Source: a virus. From it: a stretch of DNA of 34,133 nt. The notes under the pieces were generated by a model. That model saw only the letters and a program-made list of their open reading frames with translations, did not search any database and had not been told where the DNA came from. Position numbers and translations under genes: made by a program. Each line of letters begins with the position of its first letter. The first letter of the stretch is position 1. Of the stretch, positions 14,907 to 22,739 are shown piece by piece. The DNA lies in the IMG/VR virus record IMGVR_UViG_3300006751_000059, positions 1 through 34,133 of that record; one strand, given 5' to 3'.

Positions 14907-15803
14907 TTAAGCGCAGTCTTCTGTTTGGTCAGGGAAAACGTCGTTTGGAATTCTGGTTACAAAAGTCATGTTTGTCTTGGTTATACCTTCGGGAGATGCG
15001 CTCGTCCCTCTGCCCTCCAAAACGCCGGAGTCTGAAATGTCATAAATGCTGATTCCCGAACAATCCTGTATATCGATGCTGTAGAACCACAAAGTTCTCG
15101 TGTCTTCGCCATTTTCGCCGCAAAGGCCACTAGCTCCGGTGATTCTTACTATGTCGTAATTAATGGCCGCTGCATCTGAAGAGATTTCGAGCGTTATGCT
15201 TCCGTCTCCCATTTTTACTGTGGGCGTGGTGGATCCAATTTTTTTCTCTTCTTTGAAGCTTTGGCTAGCTGTGTATGAAAAACTCTGCATTCCGGATAAT
15301 TCAATAGGGGCGCCCATACCACCGTCTTTGGTGTAGGGTGTCATTGTTCCCGATATGTTGGCCGCTACCAAAGGATATATTTTTGCTGTGGAAGGGACGC
15401 TTGGAGTGCCCCCGAAATCGGTTTGGCCGGCAAAGGAGGCGGTAGAAGATATTTGTATAGTTCCTCCGGCTTCAGCACTAACGCTCATATTAGTCATTTG
15501 ATTATCGAGTGGACATTCAAGAGCGCCCGCCTTAAGTGTTTGTGGAGCGGATGCCCCTGCTCCGCCTGCCTTGGAGGCCTTTCCTATCCTACCTGTTAAT
15601 GAAGAGACCTGAGATGCGCTCGTCATCACAGAGTTGAACTGCATGGTTCCCTTTGGCTCATTTGTCATCACTTGAGCAGTGTTACCTCCTCCCATAACCG
15701 GAACCGCTTCCAGCGTAGCCGTCTCATTAAAAGTGACGCTTGTGGCGTACTGGGTTGTCCCATACGCACTTACCTCCATATTTTTATAACATGTTTTTCC
15801 CAT
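14907..15803 (-). CDS. Tail-tube-like structural protein, third of four
   Basis: A 298-residue protein rich in Ser, Thr, Gly and Ala with alternating hydrophobic residues typical of beta sandwiches. An AAGGAA ribosome site lies just upstream (aaaaaaaggaaaaaa before ATG). It shares end motifs with the following gene (cysteine-containing DCSG or DCDD strand, then S-G-x-[LM]-x-x-R-G-[ST]-S). The spacing between the two genes is 25 bases. It is assigned to tail structure from fold-like composition, paralogy and position between the main tube gene and the chaperones. It could also be a minor tube protein near the tail tip. Confidence 0.65.
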   Translation of the reverse strand: MGKTCYKNMEVSAYGTTQYATSVTFNETATLEAVPVMGGGNTAQVMTNEPKGTMQFNSVMTSASQVSSLTGRIGKASKAGGAGASAPQTLKAGALECPLDNQMTNMSVSAEAGGTIQISSTASFAGQTDFGGTPSVPSTAKIYPLVAANISGTMTPYTKDGGMGAPIELSGMQSFSYTASQSFKEEKKIGSTTPTVKMGDGSITLEISSDAAAINYDIVRITGASGLCGENGEDTRTLWFYSIDIQDCSGISIYDISDSGVLEGRGTSASPEGITKTNMTFVTRIPNDVFPDQTEDCA

Positions 15804-15874
15804 TTTTTTTCCTTTTTTTAAATTTTAAATACCGGCCGTTGCCTTGTTATGATAGATACACCGAAAATCAAGAT

Positions 15875-16744
15875 TTAGGAAAATATTTGTTGTACCCCGC
15901 TTGCGGAGTTATAGAAAGCCTCATAATTTACGCTTACCGTCATATTGTCGCCGATGTCCGCTGATACTGCACTTCCCATGAGTTCTCCGCTTTCTATGTA
16001 GAAAGATCGGATCCCTGATCCGTCACATGTTTCTAAGTCTATCCTGAGCTCGCTAGTGGATCTTTCACATATAAAATCATAAAGGTTTTTCACCTCGTAA
16101 TCTTTCACGACCATGTCAAAATCCAAAGACACCACTATCGGGACCTCCGTCAAGAATTCAGTGGAGTAATATTCGCCCACGCGCTCAGAGGCAACTCTCG
16201 GCAAATTTATATTTAAGCTATACGATTGTATACAATTCGTAGATCCAAAAGGAGTAGTTAATGATATATTTGAAGCTATTGCCGGCGTGGCCGTTATACT
16301 GGAGGAGGATGGGGTTTCGGAATTAATCTTTCCTATTTCACCATAGGCGGTCATGGTAATATCATTACTAACTACCTCTCCTATAGCGCAGGAACATTCA
16401 TAAGAATCTACATACGCGCTTTTAAAATTGAAAAACTCTCCATTTGATTGGTGGGGTCCGTATACCAAGTATCCACTTAAAGAGGTGTCTAGTAGCCCCG
16501 TTATGGGGTCGCTGGAATTAATAATGGATCTTGAAACAGCAACACTGCCTACTAGAAACCCATTTAAGGTGTTTCCCACAAAACCGTGGCCCATGACGTT
16601 CAAAGATTCATAAGGCACCTCCCAGCTCCCGTCAAACGATTGAACCCCATGAAGTTCCTCCGTTGATACCCCAGCCTCCCCAATGAATACTCGCTGGTCT
16701 GGATAAAAATTTCTACCGTAAGCCATGCCTATGTATAGGTACAC
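15875..16744 (-). CDS. Tail-tube paralog, second of four
   Basis: A 289-residue protein clearly related to the gene before it. Shared features in order are an N-terminal strand with G-x-x-G, then L-H-x-[VI]-Q and S-x-E-V; a C-[VI]-Q-S-x-S-[IL] strand; a [TE]-x-P-I-x-V strand; L-x-D-[FL]-[LI]-C; and near the end the signature I-G-D-N-x-T-V. ATG at 16744 (MYLYIGM) touches the upstream hairpin. ATG at 16726 (MAYGRNFYPDQ) is an equally good start. The C-terminus, SGVQQIFS, is short. The gene likely encodes a second tube subunit or a tube-end protein. Confidence 0.72.
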   Translation of the reverse strand: MYLYIGMAYGRNFYPDQRVFIGEAGVSTEELHGVQSFDGSWEVPYESLNVMGHGFVGNTLNGFLVGSVAVSRSIINSSDPITGLLDTSLSGYLVYGPHQSNGEFFNFKSAYVDSYECSCAIGEVVSNDITMTAYGEIGKINSETPSSSSITATPAIASNISLTTPFGSTNCIQSYSLNINLPRVASERVGEYYSTEFLTEVPIVVSLDFDMVVKDYEVKNLYDFICERSTSELRIDLETCDGSGIRSFYIESGELMGSAVSADIGDNMTVSVNYEAFYNSASGVQQIFS

Positions 16745-16774
16745 AAAAAAGCCCTCTAAAGAGAGGGCTTTTTT
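16745..16774 (-). terminator. Rho-independent terminator after the main tail tube gene
   Basis: A perfect 7-pair stem (gccctct / agagggc, 16751-16757 with 16762-16768) has a 4-base loop and a run of six T on either side. It can act on both strands. On the minus strand it ends transcripts of the 16796-17875 gene. Its T-run ends directly at the ATG of the next gene. Confidence 0.88.
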
Positions 16775-16795
16775 GGTATAATATATTAGTAAGGA

Positions 16796-17875
16796 CTAAG
16801 CGCCTTTACCGGAGATGAACAATCCGTTAGAACCATCATTGGCTCCACCGACTTGAGCACTGAATGATAAATCCACAGTTTTATTGTCACCAATTGAAGA
16901 ACTCATGTTTTGAGAGTCCAATTGCGCGTTCTTCAACGTGAAGGCTACGCTACCAGTGGCGCTGCATTTTTCATTCATTGTTATGGTGATATCTCGCTTT
17001 TGAGCCTCATTACAAAGAAGGTCCCTGAGCGTTCCTGACTGGATGTCCGAAACATTGGCGCTTACCGCCATTGTGACGTTGATGGGGAAGTCAAGCTCTC
17101 TAGAGGTTGGGAAAGTATCTCCAAGGCACTGCAAAGGAGTTCTTCCTAAAGGCATGTCGATGCTTACGCTTTGTACGCAAGATACACCAGTGCTGCTCGC
17201 CGCAGTCATTCCGGGAAGTACAACACCTCCGCCTTGAAGACTTGCTGCTCCAAAAGAAAGGGTCAAATCTCCGGGTCGCAATGCAGCTACCGAAAGAGCT
17301 CCAGTAGATGCGGCTGGAAGAGTGGTGGCGCTGCTGATAGCGCTCCCATCTGCAGGATTAATAGCTGGGCTTGCGAAGGAGACGGCGGTACTATCAAATC
17401 GGACATTAATGCCTTCCGCACTTACGCTAGCCGTAGGAATTTCTCCTACGGAAGCCTCTACTCCATAACTGGTAATATAGGCGTTGCCGATTCCGATAAC
17501 GCCATTCTGAGCGACGGTTGATCCAATTGCATCTTCACCCTCCTTGGAGGTCATGATGTAAAAATTTCTTTCGGCGCTGGAGCTGCCAGAGGCCATAACT
17601 CCCGATAGGGCGTTTGCCGTGCCGTTGGTAGTCAATCCTAGACCGCTCTCATTGTAACCGTCTACGACATAATAAGAAAAGTCGCAACTTACAGTTGGAG
17701 CTTCTATAACTTCTCGACTAAGAGCTGCCAGCCTTCCGAATGAGTTAACATCGGTACGAGTCACCTCTACAGAGTGACTTACGTCCTGTATTCGATGAAG
17801 CTGTAAGGGGGAGGCGTCTCCAGTCGGCCCTGTGTAAAGAGCCTCGCTTTGATATATAATACGTTTTCTAGCCAT
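16796..17875 (-). CDS. Major tail tube protein (probable)
   Basis: A 359-residue beta-rich protein with long Ser/Ala/Thr stretches. The N-terminus, RKRIIYQSEALYTGPTG, is followed by the strand LHRIQDVSHSVEVTRTDV. The C-terminal half (about 232-340) has C-V-Q-S-V-S-I-D-M, T-S-R-E-L-D-F-P-I-N-V, L-R-D-L-L-C and S-I-G-D-N-K-T-V-D-L-S-F. All of these recur in the next gene. It has a candidate promoter of its own upstream and a strong terminator directly downstream, as expected for a highly expressed virion protein. The assignment rests on these signals and on its place between the neck genes and the tape measure, not on a database match. Confidence 0.72.
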   Translation of the reverse strand: MARKRIIYQSEALYTGPTGDASPLQLHRIQDVSHSVEVTRTDVNSFGRLAALSREVIEAPTVSCDFSYYVVDGYNESGLGLTTNGTANALSGVMASGSSSAERNFYIMTSKEGEDAIGSTVAQNGVIGIGNAYITSYGVEASVGEIPTASVSAEGINVRFDSTAVSFASPAINPADGSAISSATTLPAASTGALSVAALRPGDLTLSFGAASLQGGGVVLPGMTAASSTGVSCVQSVSIDMPLGRTPLQCLGDTFPTSRELDFPINVTMAVSANVSDIQSGTLRDLLCNEAQKRDITITMNEKCSATGSVAFTLKNAQLDSQNMSSSIGDNKTVDLSFSAQVGGANDGSNGLFISGKGA

Positions 17876-17897
17876 GATATAAAATATTAGTTACCTT

Positions 17898-17926
17898 AAG
17901 ATACAGCAAAAAAACCCAAATGTGAA
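17898..17926 (-). promoter_or_regulatory. Candidate sigma70-type promoter before the tail tube gene
   Basis: On the minus strand TTCACA (-35, 17921-17926) and TATCTT (-10, 17898-17903) are separated by 17 bases, 23 bases before the ATG at 17875. A TAAGG ribosome site lies between. The -10 box is only a partial match. Confidence 0.35.
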
Positions 17927-17933
17927 CTTTTTT

Positions 17934-18839
17934 TTATATTTCTTGTTTGGGCAACCTAGGGGTGCTTAATGTAAAGTCGATAAACCCAATTCTCATCCCT
18001 CTTGGTATGTTTAGCGCTGAGCCTGCTGTATCGTATAATTTGGAGCAAGAGACCTTCTCGATAAAAGCATAAGGACCTCCTCCATTCATTTTGCTTTGAT
18101 ATAATCCCGAATAAGTATAGGGAGGATTTTTTATATGAAAATACTCGCCAAAAGGAAAATTTTCAAAATCTATTATGGGTACACAAACTTCTGTTGAGTC
18201 CCTGAACAGAGAAAGCGCTCCATCTAGAGTAAAGTTTTCATTAACCACTACCACGACTCTTATATTACTTTGCGTGTCTTGCATCCCTCCCAGCGCAAAC
18301 GGCTTGTTAACGCTAGAGTTGTAACTCAGGAACGCTGCGGGAACAGTGTAATTGGGTGAGCCCAGACCTGTTACTGTTTGCAAGAAAGTTTCATCATCAT
18401 CTCCAGCAACAATAAAATCTGTATTAAATAACAAATCTTCATCGCTTTCATTGGTTATGTAACAGTTTATGGTTTTCCGGTCAAAGTTTCCACTAATAGC
18501 TAAGTCGTCACCGACCCCTGAGTTCATGACTACGCGCCCTTTATCAAAGTCTATCATTAATCCTGTGGCGTCATTTCCATTTTGATCCACCCAAGAATAG
18601 GAAGATCCGAAAGCGCCTCCGCTAACATAAACCCCGGAAGGTACGTCAGCTCCATTTGCTACAAATTGCCTGTCGGGGCTGTAATATGCCACTTGGTTAA
18701 CCGGAACATCAACGTTGAGGCTTGAGTAATAGAAGTTCTGGGAAATTCCAGTCTCCGTGGCTTCTCCATATCTTGTCAGTCTATCGTCGAACCAGAGATA
18801 AAAACTGCTCAGAACTTTATGGTCAAATTGTGGCTTCAT
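17934..18839 (-). CDS. Neck or tail structural protein, function unknown
   Basis: A 301-residue protein without signal peptide, rich in aromatic residues and in Asn, Asp and Ser (N-terminus FDHKVLSSFYLWFDDRL). It has beta-type patterning such as NCYITNESDEDLLF and IRVVVVVNENFTLDG. Its ATG overlaps the stop of the previous gene by four bases (ATGA), so it is translationally coupled to the neck cluster. Position suggests a tail terminator or a neck-associated decoration. I do not recognise a family. Confidence 0.6.
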   Translation of the reverse strand: MKPQFDHKVLSSFYLWFDDRLTRYGEATETGISQNFYYSSLNVDVPVNQVAYYSPDRQFVANGADVPSGVYVSGGAFGSSYSWVDQNGNDATGLMIDFDKGRVVMNSGVGDDLAISGNFDRKTINCYITNESDEDLLFNTDFIVAGDDDETFLQTVTGLGSPNYTVPAAFLSYNSSVNKPFALGGMQDTQSNIRVVVVVNENFTLDGALSLFRDSTEVCVPIIDFENFPFGEYFHIKNPPYTYSGLYQSKMNGGGPYAFIEKVSCSKLYDTAGSALNIPRGMRIGFIDFTLSTPRLPKQEI

Positions 18840-19444
18840 AATCTTTTGAGGCTACCCTCTATGCGCTTGAGCATATTCTCCAGAACCTCAGACAGATAGG
18901 GCATCGCCTTAGATGTGGAGGCGCTTCTAAATTCCACTGAGGCCTCGATTGCTCCTCCTGACCGACTGGTCTTGAACCGGCCAGAACTTGAGTATAAGTA
19001 TTTCCCGAGACCGCTCATGCCTCTCTCTACGGCATCTACCCAACTATCTGTCGACCACGGAGAAGGCGAGACCGCCGCTATCTGTTCTCTACTCGGAACC
19101 GAGAATTTAAGTACGTAAGTAAGCGCATTGTTTTTCTTCCTCAGGCTTTTTATTTTTATAGATCTAGCCAAAAGGCTCCTTATCGGAGAAATCGGATCCG
19201 AGCCCCTATCAAAACCAATGAAAGTAAATAAATTTCCATACCCTCCTAAAGTTTTTGAAGTGTTTGGCGCACTAGCCCCTCCCTCTATTTCTTGGGTTAT
19301 AGGATGGCTTTCGAATTCCTCGAGAACTTTTTGAGTCTCTTTATTTAAAGCTTTTTCGATGCGGGGCAGTAATTGACTTTTTACTATCTTGTAGCCTTTC
19401 TTTGCTATTTCCGCCTTTAATTTAGAGACATTTACCCTAGCCAT
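18836..19444 (-). CDS. Probable neck / tail-completion protein (HK97 gp10-like position)
   Basis: A 202-residue basic protein starting MARVNVSKLKAEIAKKGYKIVKSQLLP. It has an amphipathic helix at 1-45, a beta-rich middle (NALTYVLKFSVPS) and a C-terminal helix (LSEVLENMLKRIEGSLKRL). A long N-terminal helix followed by a beta region is common in head-tail joining proteins of the HK97 gp10 type. The ATG and the stop of the previous gene share one base (TGATG). It is part of a tight four-gene cluster between the SAP-like protein and the tube genes. Confidence 0.55.
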   Translation of the reverse strand: MARVNVSKLKAEIAKKGYKIVKSQLLPRIEKALNKETQKVLEEFESHPITQEIEGGASAPNTSKTLGGYGNLFTFIGFDRGSDPISPIRSLLARSIKIKSLRKKNNALTYVLKFSVPSREQIAAVSPSPWSTDSWVDAVERGMSGLGKYLYSSSGRFKTSRSGGAIEASVEFRSASTSKAMPYLSEVLENMLKRIEGSLKRL

Positions 19445-19890
19445 CAGTCAGCCCTTCTTAAATAAATCGTGTAAAAATGAACCTCAAACGGCCCTACCTT
19501 AGAAGCGTCACTAACGATCCTAAATGCATCTCCATCGATTTCTATATTAGTGGCTTTCTTGAATAGGTCGTAACCGGCCTTCTCTATTTTTACCCTTACC
19601 TGACCCTCTCCCATGGGGACATTTACTTGAGCTTGTGTTCCCGGCAAGTCCATTTCCCCTTGGTCTTGCTGGTACCTTATTCGCGCCTGAACTGTTGTTT
19701 TGGTTACTTTTGTTCTCTTTGTAGTCTGATCTTTTAGTCTTGAGTAAAGCGCATTGTAAGTACCATTAGTAGCGACGAAAATTTCATTCTCTCTTTGAAA
19801 TACTATTACGGCACGGGCGAATGTATCGTGCATGTCATTAAATACGTTTCCAATACTGGTTTTATCGGAATCTGAAATCAACGAACCCAT
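19444..19890 (-). CDS. Probable head-closure (stopper) protein
   Basis: A 148-residue protein. An N-terminal helix (SIGNVFNDMHDTFARAVIVF) precedes a small beta barrel-like section (QARIRYQQ, GQVRVKIEKAGYDLF, NIEIDGDAFRIVS, EVHFYTIYLRR). That layout and size, and its place directly after the connector-like gene, fit head-tail stopper proteins. It starts 3 bases after the previous stop and is in one cluster with its neighbours. Function is inferred from position and shape. Confidence 0.5.
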   Translation of the reverse strand: MGSLISDSDKTSIGNVFNDMHDTFARAVIVFQRENEIFVATNGTYNALYSRLKDQTTKRTKVTKTTVQARIRYQQDQGEMDLPGTQAQVNVPMGEGQVRVKIEKAGYDLFKKATNIEIDGDAFRIVSDASKVGPFEVHFYTIYLRRAD

Positions 19891-19893
19891 GAC

Positions 19894-20400
19894 TTAATAA
19901 GGGGGGTAATAAAAGGGATATCTCCAATAGCCGCTGCCGGAAATAAATCCCCCATCAAATCCCGCAGTTTGTCGAGGCATCGCCTGATAGGAATTATAAG
20001 CGTAAACCAGCTTCTCCAATGATTCTCCCGCGTCTTTAGCTATCATTCGGTAGGTACGGGCCAAGTCGACCCTATTGCTCCGGACAATGGTTGTGTCTCC
20101 TTCGGTCAAGCGCGTCCAATCCATGCTGCCGGTCGCCCCCATATTTAAGACGACGCGGGCTTGCCGCGTATAGAAGTCCTTGAGGTATAGCTGACACAGG
20201 ATATTTTCCTCTTCCAGATGAAACGTACCAGTTTGAGAGAAGCTCGAATAAGTTAGGTTGTTTAGTTGCCCAACGTTAGACTCTAGCCAACCCGATATAT
20301 GCTGAATTTTAAATTCCCGTTTTAATTGAGTAGGCTCATCGTCAAACTCGTTATCATATATATTGGTAGCTATCTGCCCGACGCTGAGTCCAGAAAACAT
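19894..20400 (-). CDS. Probable head-tail connector / adaptor protein
   Basis: A 168-residue protein. It starts MFSGLSVGQIATNIYDNEF and continues with helices (KREFKIQHISGWLESNVGQLNNLTY; IVRSNRVDLARTYRMIAKDAGESLEKLVYAYNSY), ending in a Gly/Tyr/Pro-rich tail (YWRYPFYYPPY). Helical proteins of this size that open the neck cluster are usually gp6-type adaptors that bind the portal. It begins 1 base after the previous stop. The aromatic tail is unusual and might be a docking strand. Confidence 0.5.
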   Translation of the reverse strand: MFSGLSVGQIATNIYDNEFDDEPTQLKREFKIQHISGWLESNVGQLNNLTYSSFSQTGTFHLEEENILCQLYLKDFYTRQARVVLNMGATGSMDWTRLTEGDTTIVRSNRVDLARTYRMIAKDAGESLEKLVYAYNSYQAMPRQTAGFDGGFISGSGYWRYPFYYPPY

Positions 20401-20401
20401 T

Positions 20402-20815
20402 TTACAAACCTTCGCTGCTTATTCTGAGGATTTCTGCTGCTGCGTCGCTAGAGGGGTCTACGAGGGGTTTCTGGAACCCAATGTTGTACCCCGCGCCAGC
20501 TCCTGCATGAGACTTAAATGCCCGCACAATCTTATTCTTGAGGGTCAGCTTGTTTCCACTAGGGAGTATGCCTACCTGTATTGCCATTGTCTGAAGGTCA
20601 GTAAGGGTCATTTCCCCCATGCGCTCTTCTAGTATGGCCTTATTTGTAGTGCGAAAAGGGTTTGTCTGTTTTACTCCTAGCAGATCTTCTAAATCTTTAA
20701 TTTGGTCCATTTCGCTTTTTCCGTCTGCTACCTGCAGTTTGTCTAGTTTTCCCTTACTTCCTTTGGCGCTCTTCTTCGCCGGTGCCTTTTTCGATGTATT
20801 TTTTTTAGTTGCCAT
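20402..20815 (-). CDS. SAP-like (HeH/Rho-N type) small basic protein
   Basis: A 137-residue protein. Residues 1-25 are a Lys/Ala/Ser tail (TKKNTSKKAPAKKSAKGS). Residues about 68-102 match the SAP / HeH helix-extended-loop-helix pattern (LTDLQTMAIQVGILPSGNK, then LKNKIVRAF), a fold often used to bind nucleic acids or protein termini. It is the first gene after the capsid terminator and carries its own strong promoter. In the structural cluster it may act at the head vertex or bind packaged DNA; either is inference. Confidence 0.6.
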   Translation of the reverse strand: MATKKNTSKKAPAKKSAKGSKGKLDKLQVADGKSEMDQIKDLEDLLGVKQTNPFRTTNKAILEERMGEMTLTDLQTMAIQVGILPSGNKLTLKNKIVRAFKSHAGAGAGYNIGFQKPLVDPSSDAAAEILRISSEGL

Positions 20816-20837
20816 AATAATTATAGGTTAATTATGT

Positions 20838-20865
20838 ATTATACTTCAGTATACACAAATTTCAA
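20838..20865 (-). promoter_or_regulatory. Sigma70-like promoter for the neck gene cluster
   Basis: On the minus strand TTGAAA (20860-20865) and TATAAT (20838-20843) are 16 bases apart and 22 bases before the ATG at 20815. It lies just beyond the capsid terminator, so it would restart transcription for the SAP-like and neck genes. The -10 box is perfect. Confidence 0.7.
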
Positions 20866-20877
20866 GTTTCAGAGAAC

Positions 20878-20911
20878 AAAAAACCCGCCCCCTTTTGAGG
20901 GGCGGGCTTTT
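20878..20911 (-). terminator. Strong rho-independent terminator after the major capsid gene
   Basis: An 8-pair GC-rich stem (cccgcccc 20884-20891 with ggggcggg 20899-20906), a 7-base loop and, in the minus direction, a run of six T. It lies about 20 bases past the capsid stop codon and would cap the capsid mRNA. Confidence 0.9.
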
Positions 20912-20931
20912 CAACAACTAGTGGGTTTAAA

Positions 20932-22053
20932 TTAGTGACCCGCAACAACAATGCCCGTAAGAACACGATTGTCTACAACCATACGGCCCTCTTCGAGAGA
21001 ACCGAACCAACCTAGTTTTTGTTGGCGGTTGCTATATTGGTCGTCAGCGATCAAACTGAACTCAGCGCCGGTTTCGGCATCAGTGGCAACTGCACGAATC
21101 AAGGATTCGCGAGAGCGGTCGATACCAAGTACCAAGTCGTCTCCAACGGCGAAGCCAACCTTGCCGGGAACCGTCGAAGCGGCTTGGAAAGTTTGGAATA
21201 AGCGACAGAACTTGCGGTTAGGTCCGAGTTCATTGATTTCCATGAGTCCGATGCCATAAAGCTCGGGAACACCACCGCTCGAGAAAACTCGATCACGATA
21301 GGATTCTGGAGCAGCGACTAGCCCAGTTCCAGCTCCACCAGCAGGGCCGGTAGAGGTATTCACTGGGTTGTACGACAAAGCGCGAAGATCTTCCATAGTC
21401 TCGGGAGAGATTATGAGATCAGTGATGCCTTTAATGGCTCCTTCAGGAGTGCCACCCGTCCAAGCGGTGTTAATGCGCTTAGCCTTGGTAACAAGACTGT
21501 TAAAATCAGCCAACGTAAACCCGAGGGTTGCGGAAGCCTGATCCATAACATGAGGAACGTCATTAGTAGAAGCGTCTGCCAAGGATCCCAAAATGAGATT
21601 AGCAGAAGTCGACTCTTGCTTAAGAAGAACTTCTTGAGCGACACGAGTCATAGACTTGCCAACTACGTCAAGGCGCGATTGCAAAGCGTAACGACGATCA
21701 AAGCTTACGGCACTATCGAGACGATAGGTCGTGAACTTGAGTTCGCTAGCGGTAGGTAACACTTGGTTAGTGGGAAGACCACCGGGGACCGTAGTGCTAT
21801 ATACCTTAATGTAATCGTCAGCGTTGATGTCGTAATAGAGATCAAGCGGAAGACTCGGGTTGCTTTCAGCGTTAAACTGGAAAGAACTAAACAGATTGCT
21901 CACGGTAGGAGCCTGATTAATAACTTCAGCCAGAACCGGTCCCATAAATTCTGCCAAGGCGGCTTGCGCTTCATAAGCAACAGTACGGTCACGGGAAGCC
22001 ATAGCTTTTACAAGCTCAACTTGCTCGTCGGTGCGTTTAAGAGTAATATTCAT
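20932..22053 (-). CDS. Major capsid protein (HK97-fold, probable)
   Basis: A 373-residue protein with an AAGGAA ribosome site (attaaggaaaaaagata before ATG). The N-terminal helix (LKRTDEQVELVKAMASRD, AYEAQAALAEFMGPVLAEV) could be the delta or N-arm region. The body has typical coat-protein sections: FTTYRLDSAVSFDRRYAL, ITDLIISPETMEDLRALSYN, ELYGIGLMEINELG and GDDLVLGIDRSRESLIRAV. It follows the protease-scaffold and decoration genes and is followed by a strong terminator. It uses fewer rare-looking AT codons than its neighbours (gcc, gct, cgt, ggt are frequent), consistent with high expression. The fold is inferred, not proved. Confidence 0.85.
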   Translation of the reverse strand: MNITLKRTDEQVELVKAMASRDRTVAYEAQAALAEFMGPVLAEVINQAPTVSNLFSSFQFNAESNPSLPLDLYYDINADDYIKVYSTTVPGGLPTNQVLPTASELKFTTYRLDSAVSFDRRYALQSRLDVVGKSMTRVAQEVLLKQESTSANLILGSLADASTNDVPHVMDQASATLGFTLADFNSLVTKAKRINTAWTGGTPEGAIKGITDLIISPETMEDLRALSYNPVNTSTGPAGGAGTGLVAAPESYRDRVFSSGGVPELYGIGLMEINELGPNRKFCRLFQTFQAASTVPGKVGFAVGDDLVLGIDRSRESLIRAVATDAETGAEFSLIADDQYSNRQQKLGWFGSLEEGRMVVDNRVLTGIVVAGH

Positions 22054-22077
22054 TATCTTTTTTCCTTAATTTCAAGG

Positions 22078-22734
22078 TTAGCAATTAATCCGAGCAACAA
22101 TATAAGCTCCGCTAGTATTGGCAGCGCCAGTTCCAACCGAAGGTCCAGCGAATTGGTCAGGAGCAATACCGCGATTTACGCGAGCCCCTGTAGCCAAAAC
22201 TTGACCGATAGCTTGTGTAGTTCCCGTAGGATACGCGGAAACTCCTGTGACCTTACCAGCATTAGAGCTGAGGGTCAGCCAGTGTCCTTCAGAAGGAGTG
22301 CCGTCAACAGCCGCAGCTGAATCGAGAGTTACGATTCCTTTACCAAGAACCGGAACAGCTTCTCCGCTCAAGACGGACTGGGTTTCCAGTTTCTTTTGTG
22401 GGTAGTAAAGCAACTTCTCATCGTTCTCATCATACTGAGCGGTTTGAAGTAGCGTTACACCAACGCAAGAATCACCAGCCTGTGCGGCTGCGACGTTAAG
22501 TGGAACTACAGGGTATTGATCGCGACCAATGAAAGGATAATCCGTCTTACCGAGATAAGAGTTCGTTTCATATAGTACGGGATCAAGACTGAAGTCCCCA
22601 GCATTTACCTTAACAAAAACGCCGGCATCTCCGTCGCCACTGTCGCTAACTTGATTGTTAGCCGCAGTATTAGCGAAAAGATTAACGACATCTTCTTCGG
22701 CGTACTGACGGAATGGTAGTAGTCTTATTGCCAT
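22078..22734 (-). CDS. Probable capsid decoration protein
   Basis: A 218-residue protein with Ala/Gly/Val/Thr-rich beta composition: GVFVKVNAGDFS, VVPLNVAAAQAGDSCVGVTL, GKGIVTLDSAAAVDG and AIGQVLATGARV. The 'GQVLATG' type turn is common in phage lambda D / head-fibre-like decoration proteins. It lies between the scaffold and the coat gene, the normal place for such a protein, with 24 bases to the coat ATG. Codon use resembles the coat gene, so strong expression is likely. Confidence 0.65.
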   Translation of the reverse strand: MAIRLLPFRQYAEEDVVNLFANTAANNQVSDSGDGDAGVFVKVNAGDFSLDPVLYETNSYLGKTDYPFIGRDQYPVVPLNVAAAQAGDSCVGVTLLQTAQYDENDEKLLYYPQKKLETQSVLSGEAVPVLGKGIVTLDSAAAVDGTPSEGHWLTLSSNAGKVTGVSAYPTGTTQAIGQVLATGARVNRGIAPDQFAGPSVGTGAANTSGAYIVARINC

Positions 22735-22739
22735 GATGT

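Noticed and set aside
21763-22320. A 185-codon plus-strand frame over the capsid and decoration genes
   Set aside because: It is antisense to two well-supported structural genes, has no recognisable domain and shows Ser/Arg/Asn bias expected of a shadow frame.
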